A DNA stretch of 64,000 nt from Capniomyces stellatus (GCA_001661515.1 LUVW01000006.1:348608-412607), one strand, 5' to 3'; positions 23,110 to 35,247 are shown, numbered from the stretch's first letter. The notes: generated by a model from the letters alone, not told the origin. Translations and numbers: made by a program.

Positions 23110-24494
23110 TTATACAAACTTATTCTTGTTAAACTTGATATATGGAATGTGCAAAAACCCTTTGGCAAGTGCATACCCGCCCTCCCCCTTAAGCTCAAGA
23201 GTTAGCAGAATGAGAAACGTGAGCATACAGTGAACAAAGTAGCCTGTAAAGATGTGCCACCACCCGTGCAGTTGCAGCAATGCGGTCCATGGCGACCCAT
23301 ATCTGATACGTATGTTTCTTAGCGAATCGCAGTACATATTGTCAAAATTCCATGCTACAAACGCGACAACAAAGGCAAGAAATGCTCTGACTAACAACCA
23401 ATTCAAGCACTTTCTGCCTTCCGAGTCTTTTGAAAGCATGCTCATTAGTCTATTGGCTAGCACAAAGTTGATCGTCACAAGGGATCCAAATGCAACCTGG
23501 TGGAAGACTGGGTTCTGGATCCATATGTAAGACAAAGTCACAAAGGTGTTTAGCAATACTATCGCTGTTGGCAGCCCCCATCCATATATCAGGTACTCTT
23601 TATTCTCCAACAAAACATAAAAACACATGCTCGTAGCGTAAAGCATCGGAAGCTCATCGAGTAGCTGTGTGAAGTACTTTAAGGTTGCGTGGAATGCAAA
23701 TCTAATGATCAGTTGTAATTCAAAGGTTAAAAGCAATTCGTATACATGGACCATTTGAGTATACAATTAGTACTGAAATAGCTTATGTTTGCCAATACCA
23801 AAAACTTACGATCCAAGTCCGATTATTAAAGCGCCGACACTTAGTAATATACATCTAGTATTCATTTTATTTTTAACACATTGATAGACCCAGAACACGC
23901 CTATAGAAACTGTTGATTATTAACATTAGCAATATTATCAATGAAAATGTGCTGTTGGATACGCAGTTCAGATACCGCTACCAAGCATAGGCATTAGAGT
24001 TGAGAGCAGCAGCAATGATACTTTGATAGTATAGTAAAGATTTTGTATTAGCCTGAATCAATAAGCTAAACTGGTATAAACTTACTCATAGCAAGGTTTG
24101 TTAAAGAGTTCCAAAACTCTGCTAGGTATCGAGTGACGATGTAGTTTTCCTAATAAACATTTATAGTTTTAAGTTCAGCACACCATCCTACACCATTCCC
24201 TTCTACGCCAATACATTTACTACAGAAGTTACACTTACTTCGCACCAATCTAGAGTTGAAGTTCTACTCGCCAAGCGGATTGTAGTATTATGAAAAGTTG
24301 GTTAAGCTTGTTATGAATTCAAATTTCAGCCCTCCATAAAAAAAAACTCAGCCCCGATTTACTAGAAACGGTGTAGTAGCAACACAGTAATGATAGACAT
24401 GAAGAAAACAGTGATCGTATCTGTATATATCATACCTTTCACCCCAATAGTAGCTAGCAGGACTATTAATGTCGTCTGTTAGTAACAAGCCCAT
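23110..24494 (-). CDS. Alkaline ceramidase (Ypc1/Ydc1/ACER family)
   Basis: Multi-pass ER/Golgi hydrolase that splits (dihydro/phyto)ceramide into a sphingoid base and a fatty acid. Six exons: 24494-24436, 24263-24239, 24149-24086, 24020-23976, 23900-23810 and 23701-23110, giving 291 residues, normal for the family. It starts MGLLLTDDINSPASYYWGER and continues TSTLDWCEENYIVTRYLAEF, matching the family's STIDWCEENY with Glu and Asn ligands. Then come GSFAFHATLKYFTQLLDELP (His and Asp metal ligands), NFDNMYCDSLR, and LQLHGWWHIFTGY (C-terminal His pair). About seven hydrophobic segments are visible. Exon 2 is only 25 nt and intron 3 ends AAG rather than TAG; phases agree throughout. Whether it prefers phyto- or dihydroceramide cannot be told. 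Confidence 0.93.
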
Positions 24495-27400
24495 TTCGAA
24501 GATTGTGTAAATAGATCTGATATTTCGCAAGCGCTGTCAAGGCACCAGAATGTGAAGAGCGTATAAACCTAGAGTCGTATGATATATCTTGTATCGTATA
24601 AATATCCAAAGCGCTGGGCACCTAATAGGGTTGAGTCAAAACTCTGTTCTCGCGATTCGATAAAAATATCTATTCGCTACTTGAAGGGATAAAAGAATGT
24701 AAAATGTGCGCCTTGCGTAATAAAGTTTTATAGTCGGTAGGAGTAGGATAGGTAAAGTCTAGCTATATATTAGCTTTGTTCGTATAGTTTTGTTATTAGA
24801 GCCAGAAGTGCCGTTGGTTACGTTCATTTGTACTCTAGTACTAGGGTTTGGTTTAACTTTGGAAATTTCCTTTTTTGTTTTTAATTGCAATATTTGCTTG
24901 ATTGTTTTCAAAGATGCAAGCTAGTTTGCGTTAATTTAGATTGAATAGTTAAATTTTCAAAAGTTAATTAATTAAATAGCTGACTTTTTTCTCACTTACA
25001 AAAAAAATTATTGGATCTTTAGATTTAAAAATTTGTAAGCTTTGCAGATATAAAAAACCTCCCCGAATCTGAGTTTACAAAACTCATTTAATCCAGAAAC
25101 GTTCAAGAGCTGAATTAAAGGCACAAAGGTTATTGAGCTTATTGGCTCAGTTAGGTTTCAATCAGTATTTTGTCAATGATATTATTAATTCTAAACAACA
25201 GTCATTCGAAACAATGTGCTTATAAATCTTTATTAAGTATAAAGCAAAGCCAATTGGGTCTTACTAGTTTTTACTTGATTAGATTCACCCTGCTTTTTAA
25301 TTGAAAACATACCTAATTTGTAACGATGCTTTTCAACCAGCCCAATAAATAACCTCTGGTTCAAGTTATTATAAACTTGTATCATTCCCCAAGCACCTAA
25401 TGGGAGGTACACGTACAGTATATTCATTATACACAGTGGTAGAGTCTTTTGAACATAGCCCCCATCATTATCGTTACTTTTATGAGTTTGGTTTAGTTTG
25501 TAGCTTTGTTTTCATACTTTATTTTCTACTTTAAACGTGTTTGGTTACAAGTTTGACGAAAAGTGAAATACCCATAAAAGAGATCGAAAAAGTAATAAAA
25601 CTTTTGTGATCCTGCCAAGCAGTAGAATCAGCGGCATTCAAAACATGCACCAGTATGTCCAAATGCCACCATTACTCTGCAAGCGCCATCACTTATTTTT
25701 CCTTCATACCAATTTTCCATCTCGCATCAAACTCAATAACCTGGTTATGCCATCTAACTGTCGAGTTTTAGTACGTAGATTGGTTTAGGTAAATGTATGA
25801 TAGGCAATAATCGGCATATGTTCAGTTCAAAGTCAAATACAGTCTGCAATAGTATGGTTGATATTAAAAGGCAAAACTCGGGCAAGGCTATGCGTTGGCT
25901 TTGCAATACTGTCACAACATGCAGTTAATTAAAAAATAAATGTGCTTCGATCTATCTGTTGTGTGCTTGGTTAAGCCTATTAGTAGATATTGTTGACTGG
26001 ATTATTAACTGATTAGCCAAAATATTTTGTCATGAGTATGTTTATTGACAATATTGGACGGTGGCTAAAACCAACAAGGCCATCATTTCGGTACTTTACC
26101 CAAAAAAAAAATGCTTTTTTTTTATCAAACCATACTTGGGCCATATTTAGCAAAGCAAAAAAAAGTGAATAATTGAAAATATGTTTTATGAGTCGACTCT
26201 TGACAGCACCAACGCCAGTTTTTGGTAAAATACAGCAAACAATAAACTACAGTGTAGCATGGACAACAAAGTAATGCTTCAAGCCAAACAACTCATATTT
26301 AAATATTTACAATACAGCCTGGGCCCAAAGCCATTGTTATCTGTTGACCATTCTGTTTTTCAGCCCAACAAATACGTAATTGCATTTTAAAGGTATTTCA
26401 AGTTTCGTTTATTATTTTCAAACTACACTTTACTAATTGCTTCAAGATTTTTTTAATTTATTTAATTTTTTTATTTTATTTTATTCAAGTGTTTGTTGGA
26501 TGTTTTAGTTTATCACTTTTGAGATGTTGATAATAAGGACGGTTGATATCAATAAATAAAAAGTAAGGCCAGTTTAATGTGGAGTAAGTCGAATTGATTT
26601 ATCATACGAAATATATTGCGTTTGATTGGAATGAAGAGTTTAATCTGTATCTGAATTTGTTTCAGGTAAAGAAAAGATAAACCATCTTCCCTTCCCCAAA
26701 CATTTTTTTTGGGAGGTGGGGTAGGTTGCTTAATTGCTTAATTTGGTTTTTTGATTGCAAACTTAGTATCATTTACGACTTTGAACACCATCTTTTTAGT
26801 CTAAAACTTTTAGTATCGAAAGAAAGGTTGTGTGGTTTGGCAATATCTAATATTTGGTAAAGGATCAGAGTTCAGTCAGTAGCTAACCGACTATATAGCC
26901 AATGCACTGAAAGCGTCTAGTATTGGGGGCAAGAACATTTCAAATAGTACTCCGTTTTGATAAGTTAAACCATAGCTTGATCGCGTTGCTCGATATTTAT
27001 TATTCATTGAATCGGCATCTTTGATGATTGCTTAATAAATAAATGTAGATGGAAATAAGACGGTTACCAAAACAAAAATCATCACCCGAAAATTTGTTCA
27101 TTGTCTCTGAATTTTGCAGATTAAAGTCGAGGATGAATTCAAACAAGACGACTCTTCCAGCTCCATCTTGCAGCCGATACTTTTGCAATAAGCCTTTTTG
27201 GAAACCATAGTTAGCTTAAGCTTAGAATAGAATAAATTCCAAACTAGATAGCTTGACTTTATAAGAAAAACTCTGAAAGAATCCCTTTGCAGAGTTAATG
27301 TTTGATATTTTTTTTTAATAAATGGGGTGGGTTTTGCTTTATAAGGATGCACTCGGCGCCACCTAGCATAAAAGTGCAAGGCTAGAGGCACCTGTGCTCC

Positions 27401-29103
27401 ATATGAGATCTGCAAGCAGATTTTAAACTCACAAAGCCCGTTCAAAAAATAAAATGATCACTTAATTGTCCATAGGACAAGTCTTAGTGGTCAAACTAAG
27501 AAGAACAGATACTACACATTGATCATAGCCAATAGGCCTGAATGGAATGTTGAATCAAAGTAGCGATTTCAAGTCTGTTATATACTAATTTTTTAATTTT
27601 TATTAAACTTATGGGGTTTGTTAAAATTAAAGAAGCTGCTTGATTTTAATTTGCATTATTATTTATTTTGTTTGAACTAAATTATCTATTGGCTATAAAC
27701 CTATTTTGGCATTGACTTTGCTTGCTTACCTTGGGCAATTTTATAGTTAAACATAGGTTGAATTTGCTTTTGTCATTTGAATTTATCCAATTTAATTGGA
27801 GAAAGAGTTGAACGATTTACTATTAAAATAAGTCTTTTTTATATATATTTTCCCCTTTCCCTTGCTTAAATGCGAAAACTAAATCTTATTAGTTCTTTCA
27901 TATTCTTTTGCGAATTAGTTTGGCAGCCGCAGTAAACTGAATATAAACCAGTCTTGCTCTAAATAAGACAATAAACCAGTTGTTTGGGTGAATAGCATAG
28001 CCAGTAAATGCCGAAGGGTATGATGTTGACTTTTGGCTACGTGTTAACGTGTGGTTTTATGATGTATCATCGAGTTGTTTAGGTGATCTCGCTGTGCAAG
28101 GAGGCTTTGATATTAAAAAGACCAAGAGTCACAGACGTTTGCGGATAAATTTATGGTAAAAAAAAAAAAAGAAAAGTTGATTTGTAATTAAGCCGTGTCT
28201 CTCGAAACAGAAAAAGTGTGTTTCTAAATGTCATTGTTGGATAAGTAAAAGCTCTTTAACTCTGGAGAGTAGTCCAAGTCATCGAAGCAAGCGGAATGTT
28301 GACCCGTCACTTGATTCTTTGCAATTATAATTCTTAGCGTTCAGATATATATATATATATATATACATATATAGATATAGATATCCAGGAAATATTAGAT
28401 ACAATGCGATGGCGGTCTGTTACAAGTAGACAGCCTTATATTGCTACACTGTTTATACATTTATCTTTTATCTTTTGTTATTTGTTCTTTCTTTTCATTT
28501 CCTTCCTTCCATTTCTTTTCATTTCTTTATTGAGTAATAAAGTACTTTACAATCCGTAGCAATAGTAATAACGGTTGGCTGGTTAGTTGGCAAAGTAAGA
28601 GTGTTTACATGGTATGCTGAAACAGCCAACTGATCGCAACAACTCCTTATGTTAGTAAAATAACCTTAGAAATCAACATTCTATTTTTATTTCGTTTCAA
28701 CATCACCTAGTCAAGCCAACAAAATCAAGGCAAATTGTCAAATATAAAATGAATAAATTAGATAAGCCTTTTAAAGCTAGGAAAAAAAAATACACAAAAA
28801 GCCAAGAGTAAACGGAAATTGTTGATATATAAAGCTGATTTGGAATCAACATAAAGTAAAATATTTTCCGTATTATAGATCTGTCAAATAGAATTATAGC
28901 TGGATGCAAATTCCGCCAACAATATATTATATAGATCGATATAAGACACAAAAGGAAAGAGTTTAATCTAGATATTTAATAAAAAGAAAGCGAAGAGGTA
29001 TTTTTTTAGAGAATCGCGTAGATAAACAATCAATCTGTTTACCAAAGCGATCAGAGGCGGAAATAAAGTAAATATAGAAACCTGGTGTGTACGATCAAGG
29101 AGA
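24495..29103. other. 4.6-kb gene desert (intergenic)
   Basis: AT-rich sequence between two divergent starts (ceramidase minus, AFG3 plus). It holds a TA microsatellite at 28345-28383 and many T/A runs. A 64-codon minus-strand ORF at 25233-25427 begins with a hydrophobic stretch (see findings). A slightly GC-richer patch near 27340-27440 matches no RNA gene I know. Nothing else is supported. Confidence 0.5.
28345..28383. repeat. (AT)n / (GATATA)n microsatellite
   Basis: About ten AT units followed by degenerate CATATATAGATATAGATAT units. Lies about 720 bp upstream of the AFG3 start. Confidence 0.85.
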
Positions 29104-31815
29104 ATGAGTTTTATAAAGGCGATCGGGTTCGATAAAGCGATGATAAATCAGCAAAAGAGTTTATTTTCAAGCATAATACAGGGGAAAAGTAGGTTTCAAA
29201 ATAAAGTAATTGGATCAACATACTCTTCCTTGAGAGGGTATGCAGTTAAAAAAAGTATACCAAACACAGGGGTGATTAATGCAAAGTATTTGCAAGACAG
29301 GAGGATAGGGAGTGGAGGCGATGTTTACTTGAGAAGTATAGCGATCAGAGGTGTATTGTTGGCTCAAGTGAGACATCGTAGCACAGATCAAAAGGGAAAT
29401 AAAGCGAATGACGAGGGGAAAGAGGGTGGAGAGGGTAAGGATAAGACGGGAGCTGAAAAAAAAGAGGAGGAGGCAATTAAAGGAGGGTTTTTTGAAAAGA
29501 ATCCACCGCCAGGATTTGAGCATTTTTTCAATAAGGGAAATGAAACAGTGCGAAACAAAAAGCCAGAGAGCAAACATACAGAGAGGCGCAAGGAGAACGA
29601 AGACAAAGGAGTTAAAGGAGAAGAGTCAAGCCATGTGAAGGCAGAGAACGAAGCAGACAGCAAAGAGAATAAGGAGCAAAGCCAAAACAATGAGGAGGGA
29701 AGCGGTCAAAAGAAACCTAAACCAAGCAGTTCTCCAACACCGGGGAGAAATGGATTTATAACAATGCTTTTAGGGCCACTTATAATGTGGCAAATGGCAG
29801 GATTGCTTGATGGAGGCGATGCAGAGACACTGACATGGCAGGAGGTGAGGTCGAGGTATTTGGAAAGGGGATTGGTGGGGCGATTTATAGTAGTTAACCA
29901 TTCGGTGGTTAGAGTGGTGCTGCTAGACCAAGCGAAAGGAAGGGAGATGGTGAACCAGATGGATAGCAACGGTGATTATTCTTACCAGGAGCCGGCCACA
30001 CAGGGACAAAACACGCAACAGTCTGGGAGTAGCAAGAAGAATATCCAGTTTAATATTGGTAGTGTGGATGTGTTTGAAAGAGAGCTTATTGACGCACAAA
30101 ACGAGTTGGGGATTCCACCAACGCACCGAGTGCCTGTGGAGTACGAAACCGTGACGCCATTAGGATCAGTGTTACTGAACTTTGCACCAACGTTGCTGCT
30201 GATAGGAGCGTTTGTGTTGATGTCGCGAAAGAGCGGGATGGGAGGGGGAGCGGGCGGAGGGCCAGGTGGGATATTTGGAGTTGGCAAGAGCAAGGCACAG
30301 CTGTACAACAAGGAAATGGACATTAACGTGCGGTTCAAGAATGTTGCGGGGTGCGACGAGGCCAAGGAGGAGATTATGGAGTTTGTCAACTTTTTGAAGG
30401 ATCCAAAGCGCTACGAAAGACTGGGTGCCAAGATTCCCCGAGGAGCTATTTTGAGCGGCCCACCTGGAACAGGAAAAACCCTGCTAGCAAAGGCAACAGC
30501 AGGAGAGGCAGGAGTCCCATTCTTTTCGGTCAGTGGCTCGGAGTTTGTAGAGATGTTTGTAGGAGTTGGTGCATCAAGAGTCCGTGACTTGTTTTCCAAC
30601 GCCAAAAAGAACTCGCCATGCATCATTTTTATTGACGAGATTGACGCTATTGGCAAAGCCCGTGGAAACGGTAAGCAGTTTGGCGGAGGAAACGATGAAA
30701 GAGAAAGCACACTCAATCAGCTGCTCGTCGAGATGGACGGGTTTGGCTCTGATGCACACATTGTTGTGCTGGCTGGTACCAATCGCCCCGACGTTTTGGA
30801 CAGCGCCTTGACTAGACCTGGTCGGTTTGACCGACGGATCACGCTTGATCTGCCCGATATTAGTGGGCGGTCAGACATCTACAAGGTGCATTTAAAGCCA
30901 ATCAAAACTACCGAGGATATCTCCAAGCTGGCCAATAGAATGGCTGTGCTGACGCCTGGGTTCTCCGGTGCCGACATTGCCAATGTCTGTAACGAGGCTG
31001 CCCTGATAGCTGCGAGAAACAATGCCGACACTGTTGAGCTAAAGCACTTTGAGGCTGCGATAGAAAGAGTCATTGCAGGGCTGGAGAAGAAGTCCCGAGT
31101 TTTGTCTCCCGAGGAGAAGAATGTTGTGGCTCACCACGAGGCTGGACATGCCGTTGTTGGTTGGTTTATGGAGCACGCCGATCCGCTGCTCAAGGTATCT
31201 ATTATTCCAAGAGGCCAAGGCGCTCTAGGGTACGCGCAGTACCTCCCCAAAGACCAGTATCTGTACTCAACTGTCCAGCTCGACGACCGAATGTGCATGA
31301 CGTTGGGCGGCAGAGCCTCTGAGGAGCTGTTCTTTGGCGTTGTTACCACTGGTGCTTCAGATGATCTGCAAAAGGTTACCCGAATGGTGTATGCCCGAAT
31401 CACTCAGTATGGAATGAACAGGCTGGTAGGCCAAATCAACTTTTCTGACCCCCAAAACGAGAACAGAGTCAACAGACCCTACTCTGAGGCCACGGCCGAG
31501 CTCATTGATGTTGAAGCTAGAAAGATGATTGAGGATGCTTATCAAAGAACCTTGAAGCTGTTAACTGAAAGGAAGTCCGATGTTGAAAAGGTTGCCAAGA
31601 GGCTGCTTGAAAAGGAGGTTCTTCAAAGACAGGATATGATTGATCTGTTGGGTCCTAGACCATTTGTCGAGAAGGTCCAATACGAAGATTTTATTATCAC
31701 CCAGTCTTCTGAAGACTCCCCCACCCCAGACTCTACCCCATCCCCATCTTCATCTCAGCCAAGTCCCACTACCCCTGAGCCCGCTCCAACCACATCTTTT
31801 ACTTCTAAATTTTAA
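29104..31815 (+). CDS. AFG3: Mitochondrial m-AAA protease subunit (Afg3/Yta10-like)
   Basis: Inner-membrane ATP-dependent zinc metalloprotease that degrades unassembled membrane proteins on the matrix side. Intronless, 903 residues. A Lys/Arg/Ser-rich N-terminus suits a mitochondrial presequence and is followed by a charged Lys/Glu/Asn linker. Transmembrane segments lie near 217-235 and 355-373, flanking the intermembrane-space domain. The AAA module has Walker A GPPGTGKT (452-459), Walker B IIFIDEID (near 508) and SRH with RPGRFDRR. The peptidase site is HEAGH (678-682), with the downstream Asp in [11 protein letters not shown]. The C-terminus LLGPRPF is typical of AFG3L2/Afg3, followed by a Pro/Ser/Thr tail. 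Paraplegin/Yta12 is the alternative paralogue; the [19 protein letters not shown] block fits AFG3 best. It converges with the hydroxyacid oxidase gene, leaving 231 bp. Confidence 0.95.
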   Translation: MSFIKAIGFDKAMINQQKSLFSSIIQGKSRFQNKVIGSTYSSLRGYAVKKSIPNTGVINAKYLQDRRIGSGGDVYLRSIAIRGVLLAQVRHRSTDQKGNKANDEGKEGGEGKDKTGAEKKEEEAIKGGFFEKNPPPGFEHFFNKGNETVRNKKPESKHTERRKENEDKGVKGEESSHVKAENEADSKENKEQSQNNEEGSGQKKPKPSSSPTPGRNGFITMLLGPLIMWQMAGLLDGGDAETLTWQEVRSRYLERGLVGRFIVVNHSVVRVVLLDQAKGREMVNQMDSNGDYSYQEPATQGQNTQQSGSSKKNIQFNIGSVDVFERELIDAQNELGIPPTHRVPVEYETVTPLGSVLLNFAPTLLLIGAFVLMSRKSGMGGGAGGGPGGIFGVGKSKAQLYNKEMDINVRFKNVAGCDEAKEEIMEFVNFLKDPKRYERLGAKIPRGAILSGPPGTGKTLLAKATAGEAGVPFFSVSGSEFVEMFVGVGASRVRDLFSNAKKNSPCIIFIDEIDAIGKARGNGKQFGGGNDERESTLNQLLVEMDGFGSDAHIVVLAGTNRPDVLDSALTRPGRFDRRITLDLPDISGRSDIYKVHLKPIKTTEDISKLANRMAVLTPGFSGADIANVCNEAALIAARNNADTVELKHFEAAIERVIAGLEKKSRVLSPEEKNVVAHHEAGHAVVGWFMEHADPLLKVSIIPRGQGALGYAQYLPKDQYLYSTVQLDDRMCMTLGGRASEELFFGVVTTGASDDLQKVTRMVYARITQYGMNRLVGQINFSDPQNENRVNRPYSEATAELIDVEARKMIEDAYQRTLKLLTERKSDVEKVAKRLLEKEVLQRQDMIDLLGPRPFVEKVQYEDFIITQSSEDSPTPDSTPSPSSSQPSPTTPEPAPTTSFTSKF

Positions 31816-32046
31816 ATTCAAACCGCATCAACTTTAACCCTTATTTCCCCATTCTTTTAACTTTCGTAACTATAACCAATTAATACTATATTTAATTTCA
31901 TTTATATCTATTTCTTACTTGCTTTTATAATCAACTTTTACTTTATATTCCTTGATAAAAATAAAAAAAATAAAAGTCAAGTGAGTTTACAATCAAACTA
32001 TTAAAACTATAACTAAAACTAAAACTAAAATCAAAATCAAACTTAA

Positions 32047-33186
32047 TCAAAGCTTTGACAAGAATGCTGGTGAGGTCTTGATAAACTCGCGTTTGATGTC
32101 TTTCAAGCTGGCACATCCCGATAAGGCCATTGTAAGCTTAAACTCCTCATTCACAAAGTCCAGCATCATGTTCACGCCATTTTCTCCATCGTACGCCAAT
32201 CCCCACAGTGCTGGTCGTCCAAGGAACACGGCCCTAGCTCCAAATGCCAACGCCTTAAACACATCAGTTCCGCGGCGCACTCCGCCATCCATCAGAACCG
32301 GAATCTTTCCTTTAACAGCCTTAACGACCTCCTCCAAGGCATCAATTGTGGCTGGTGCTCCGTCAAGCTGCCTACCGCCATGGTTGCTGACAATGATACC
32401 GTCCATCCCACTTTCAACAGCAAGTACAGCATCCTCTGCCGTCAAAATCCCCTTAATAATAACAGGCAGTTTACTCTGTGTCTTTAGCCACTTCATATCC
32501 TCCCAAGTTAAACTTGCATCAACTGACTCGGCCATATAATCAGCCAACCATGACGAGTTTTCTCCTGCCTCAATCGATGCAATGGACCCAACATTCTTTT
32601 CTCCCGTTTGGAAATTTCCCAATTGTAAATGGGCTGGTAATATAAACTTGTTTCTCATATCAGGCAGCCTTCTTCCCATGAATGGCGTGTCAACAGTGAC
32701 CAAAATAGCTGTAAAGCCATTTTTCTCCGCTCTTCTAACAATCTCCAGCGACTTTTGTCTATCCTTATAAACATAAAGTTGGAACCATAGCGCGGCATTC
32801 ATTCCTTGTTCTCTCAAGGGCTTGACTGCCTTCGAAATATCCTCAAAGCTGGTTGTAGTGAGCGAGGAAAGTCCCATTGCTGTTCCATGTTTAAAAACTG
32901 CTCGTGCTGTTCCAATTTCGCCAATTGGGTTGGCCATTCTCTGCATTGCTGTTGGTGCGATGCAGATAGGACTCGAAAGCTTGCTTCCAAACAACTCCAG
33001 CGAAGTATCAACTTTTGAAACGTCCCGCAGGAATCTTGGGCGGATCTGGTATCTGTCAAAGGCATTTACATTATCTTTCAAAGTAATCATGTCCTGTGCA
33101 CCGGAGGTATAGTAATCAAGCGCATTGCGATCCAACTTCTTGGTTGCGGCAGCTTCTAAATCGGCTAAACAGGCTATCTGCGACAT
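32047..33186 (-). CDS. Peroxisomal FMN-dependent (S)-2-hydroxyacid oxidase (glycolate/lactate oxidase family)
   Basis: TIM-barrel flavoenzyme that oxidises an L-2-hydroxyacid to a 2-oxoacid, making H2O2. Intronless, 379 residues. Relative to spinach glycolate oxidase: Tyr25 (DYYTSGAQD), Tyr138 (FQLYVYKDR), Arg172 (DTPFMGRR), Lys245 (VIIKG), His269 and Arg272 (SNHGGRQLDG), and the phosphate site GGVRRGTD and FLGRP are all present. The substrate-pocket Trp108 of glycolate oxidase (LSSWATSS) is Leu109 here (LSSLTTTS), so glycolate need not be the main substrate; lactate or longer 2-hydroxyacids are possible. The last three residues are SKL, a textbook PTS1. There is no cytochrome b5 domain or presequence, which separates it from mitochondrial flavocytochrome b2 (Cyb2). 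Confidence 0.94.
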   Translation of the reverse strand: MSQIACLADLEAAATKKLDRNALDYYTSGAQDMITLKDNVNAFDRYQIRPRFLRDVSKVDTSLELFGSKLSSPICIAPTAMQRMANPIGEIGTARAVFKHGTAMGLSSLTTTSFEDISKAVKPLREQGMNAALWFQLYVYKDRQKSLEIVRRAEKNGFTAILVTVDTPFMGRRLPDMRNKFILPAHLQLGNFQTGEKNVGSIASIEAGENSSWLADYMAESVDASLTWEDMKWLKTQSKLPVIIKGILTAEDAVLAVESGMDGIIVSNHGGRQLDGAPATIDALEEVVKAVKGKIPVLMDGGVRRGTDVFKALAFGARAVFLGRPALWGLAYDGENGVNMMLDFVNEEFKLTMALSGCASLKDIKREFIKTSPAFLSKL

Positions 33187-34347
33187 ATTCTTTCCTTCAA
33201 TACTTGATTATCTGGCTAGTTATATTTATGAATAATATACACTTTGCTTGTTTTTATTGCTGAAAAGAAAAAAAAAAGACACTGAACCTTTTATGCTTGA
33301 AATTAAAAGAAAGCGATTAGTAAGTAAAGTTTGAGAGTTGTGTTTCATGTTTCATGATTGCTAGTTTGATATATGATCTGACTATTTCAATCTATCCTGC
33401 CACCTTGTTCATTGGGCGAGAAATTTATGGTTTTTCGATAATTCCATTTATTCATATTTTTGATGCGAGTGTTTTTTTTGTTTTTCTTTTTGCTCGTTTA
33501 CTTTTCACTCTGTCCAATACGTCAATTTAATTGCATTAGATGGATTGCTGTTCACCAATTGTGTTGCAAAAAACTAGTAGCTGGTTTCATAGTATTATCC
33601 AGGCCCAATTTAAAGCCAATGGGAACAAATAAGCTAATCTGCAAAAGGGATCCAAGAGTTTTCTGCACTTTATCATTTCTGACTAGTCGTTGAACCGTCA
33701 ACAGCACCAAGTCGCTCTTTGGGCATAGTTAGTTCAAAAGACATTCTAGTGTCAAGTCGAGAGTAACCAAGCAGCCAAATGCTGCAGTTTTATGTAATCT
33801 CCAGCATAAATAATAGTAGTATAGCTAAAAGCACAAGCTGACAAAGACGCATTCGATCATAATCGGAGAAAGTGTAACTTTGACGCTTCAAGAGTGTTAT
33901 GATTTCAAGATTTTGACTTTTGATGATATTAACTCTTGTTTAACATGGCTGTTGATAGAATGGGTACAGGTCGAAAGCTAGACAAGTGTTTTTTATTTTT
34001 ATTGTCAAGTATCGGAATAATTAGACTAGTAAATATTGATTAAGCTACCAACTCTGCCAATTATACAACTCGCTCAATTTTGGGATTAATTTTGGATTTA
34101 ATTTTGGGTTCAGTTTTGAGGTTCGACTTGTGACTTTTGCAAGTTTGGAATTCAAACTTTTTATTTTTTTTTAAAAAAAACATGAATCAAAGTCAAAAAT
34201 AATTTGATGTTGAAATGATTGCAAAAAATAAAATTAAATAGCGATTCTGGATTTATTATTCTCAATTCCAATTCAGATTTCAATTCAACATAAACACGAG
34301 TTTCAAATCCAAGGTCTATACCGTTTTCAATATACAGATCGATAAAA
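33187..34347. other. Divergent intergenic, hydroxyacid oxidase / bL27m
   Basis: Shared 5' region of two divergent genes. AT-rich with T runs and a short degenerate repeat of TTTTGGGATTAATTTTGG type near 34078-34110. One 77-codon ORF (33460-33693) has no recognisable features. No other gene. Confidence 0.6.
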
Positions 34348-35247
34348 ATGTTGGGGTTATTCCAAACGAGCACCAGATCGCTTTTATCTCAAGCCACCGA
34401 ATCTTTCTCTCTAAAATTCAAATTGATTACAGGTAATTTATTAGCTATGGTTTTCTACGTTTGGTTTTGTTTTATTTTACTTTACTAATTTTACCTGGCT
34501 ATTGTTTGTATGTTGTTTGGGTTTTGGTTTTAGATTTGCAACAGATTCGTAACGCTTCAAAAAAAGCAGGAGGATCCACAAGAAATGGTCGCGATTCAGC
34601 TGGTAGAAGACTTGGAGCCAAGAAAACAGGAGGTAAATACGAGATCCTGGCATCTTATTAACTCGCTTTCCTAGCACTCTTTTTTGAAAGAACTTAAAAA
34701 GAATTGGCGACGCTTTAATCTTGAACAGCGGTGAAAAATATGATTCAGGTGTTGTTGAAGGAACATATTTCACATTTCACAGCATCTAACTCAATTATGT
34801 TTATATTGGCTAAATCATAGGCGAGTATGTAGTTGCAGGAAATATCTTAATGAGACAAAGGGGAACAAAGTTTTACCCTGGCGAAAATGTAAGTCAATGT
34901 TTTAAATATACTCGATTCGTGCGAGTTGGTGTTATTATAATGTTATTGATGCCGGCTTTTGCGTTCATTAGCCGATACTAAATCATATATTAATATAAAA
35001 TGGTCATGCGTGCTTACAGGTCGGCATTGGAAAAGACCATACATTGTTTGCTCTGGCGCCAGGATATGTCAGATTTTATACCGAGAAGTTAAAAAGAAAG
35101 GAAAAGCGAGTGATTTCAATTGCTTTTGACAAAAACGACTTTGACTTTCCTAGAGACGAAACTAAGCCCAGAGTCAGGGGATTCTTTCTAGTTGATCAAG
35201 TTAGAATGGCAAAGGAAATGGAGGCTCAACGAGCTGCTACAAATTAA
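34348..35247 (+). CDS. MRP7: Mitochondrial large-subunit ribosomal protein bL27m
   Basis: Mitoribosomal protein near the peptidyl-transferase centre. Four exons, 34348-34432, 34534-34632, 34821-34888 and 35020-35247, give 159 residues. The Ser/Arg-rich N-terminus ([20 protein letters not shown]) suits a mitochondrial presequence. The L27 core spans the exons: [20 protein letters not shown] with [10 protein letters not shown], then [20 protein letters not shown] with [17 protein letters not shown], almost the bacterial consensus. A charged fungal C-terminal extension follows. Intron 3 ends CAG, one of few here. The symbol follows the yeast bL27m gene (MRP7), because the yeast name MRPL27 refers to a different protein. 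It converges with DSC3. Confidence 0.95.

Noticed and set aside
23702..23766. Upstream ATG region of the long ceramidase ORF
   Set aside because: The ORF's apparent start at 23766 lies in intron 5. Homology and phase place the exon start at 23701 after a TTAG acceptor, with five more exons upstream.
27330..27440. GC-richer patch that could be a decayed transposon or RNA gene
   Set aside because: No tRNA, snRNA or 5S rRNA signature, no terminal repeats, and no protein similarity in any frame.
28345..28383. AT-rich microsatellite as a possible replication origin or centromere element
   Set aside because: AT-rich tracts are everywhere in this window, and nothing distinguishes this one functionally.
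32078..33112. Plus-strand ORFs opposite the hydroxyacid oxidase
   Set aside because: Pure antisense shadows of a well-conserved enzyme gene.
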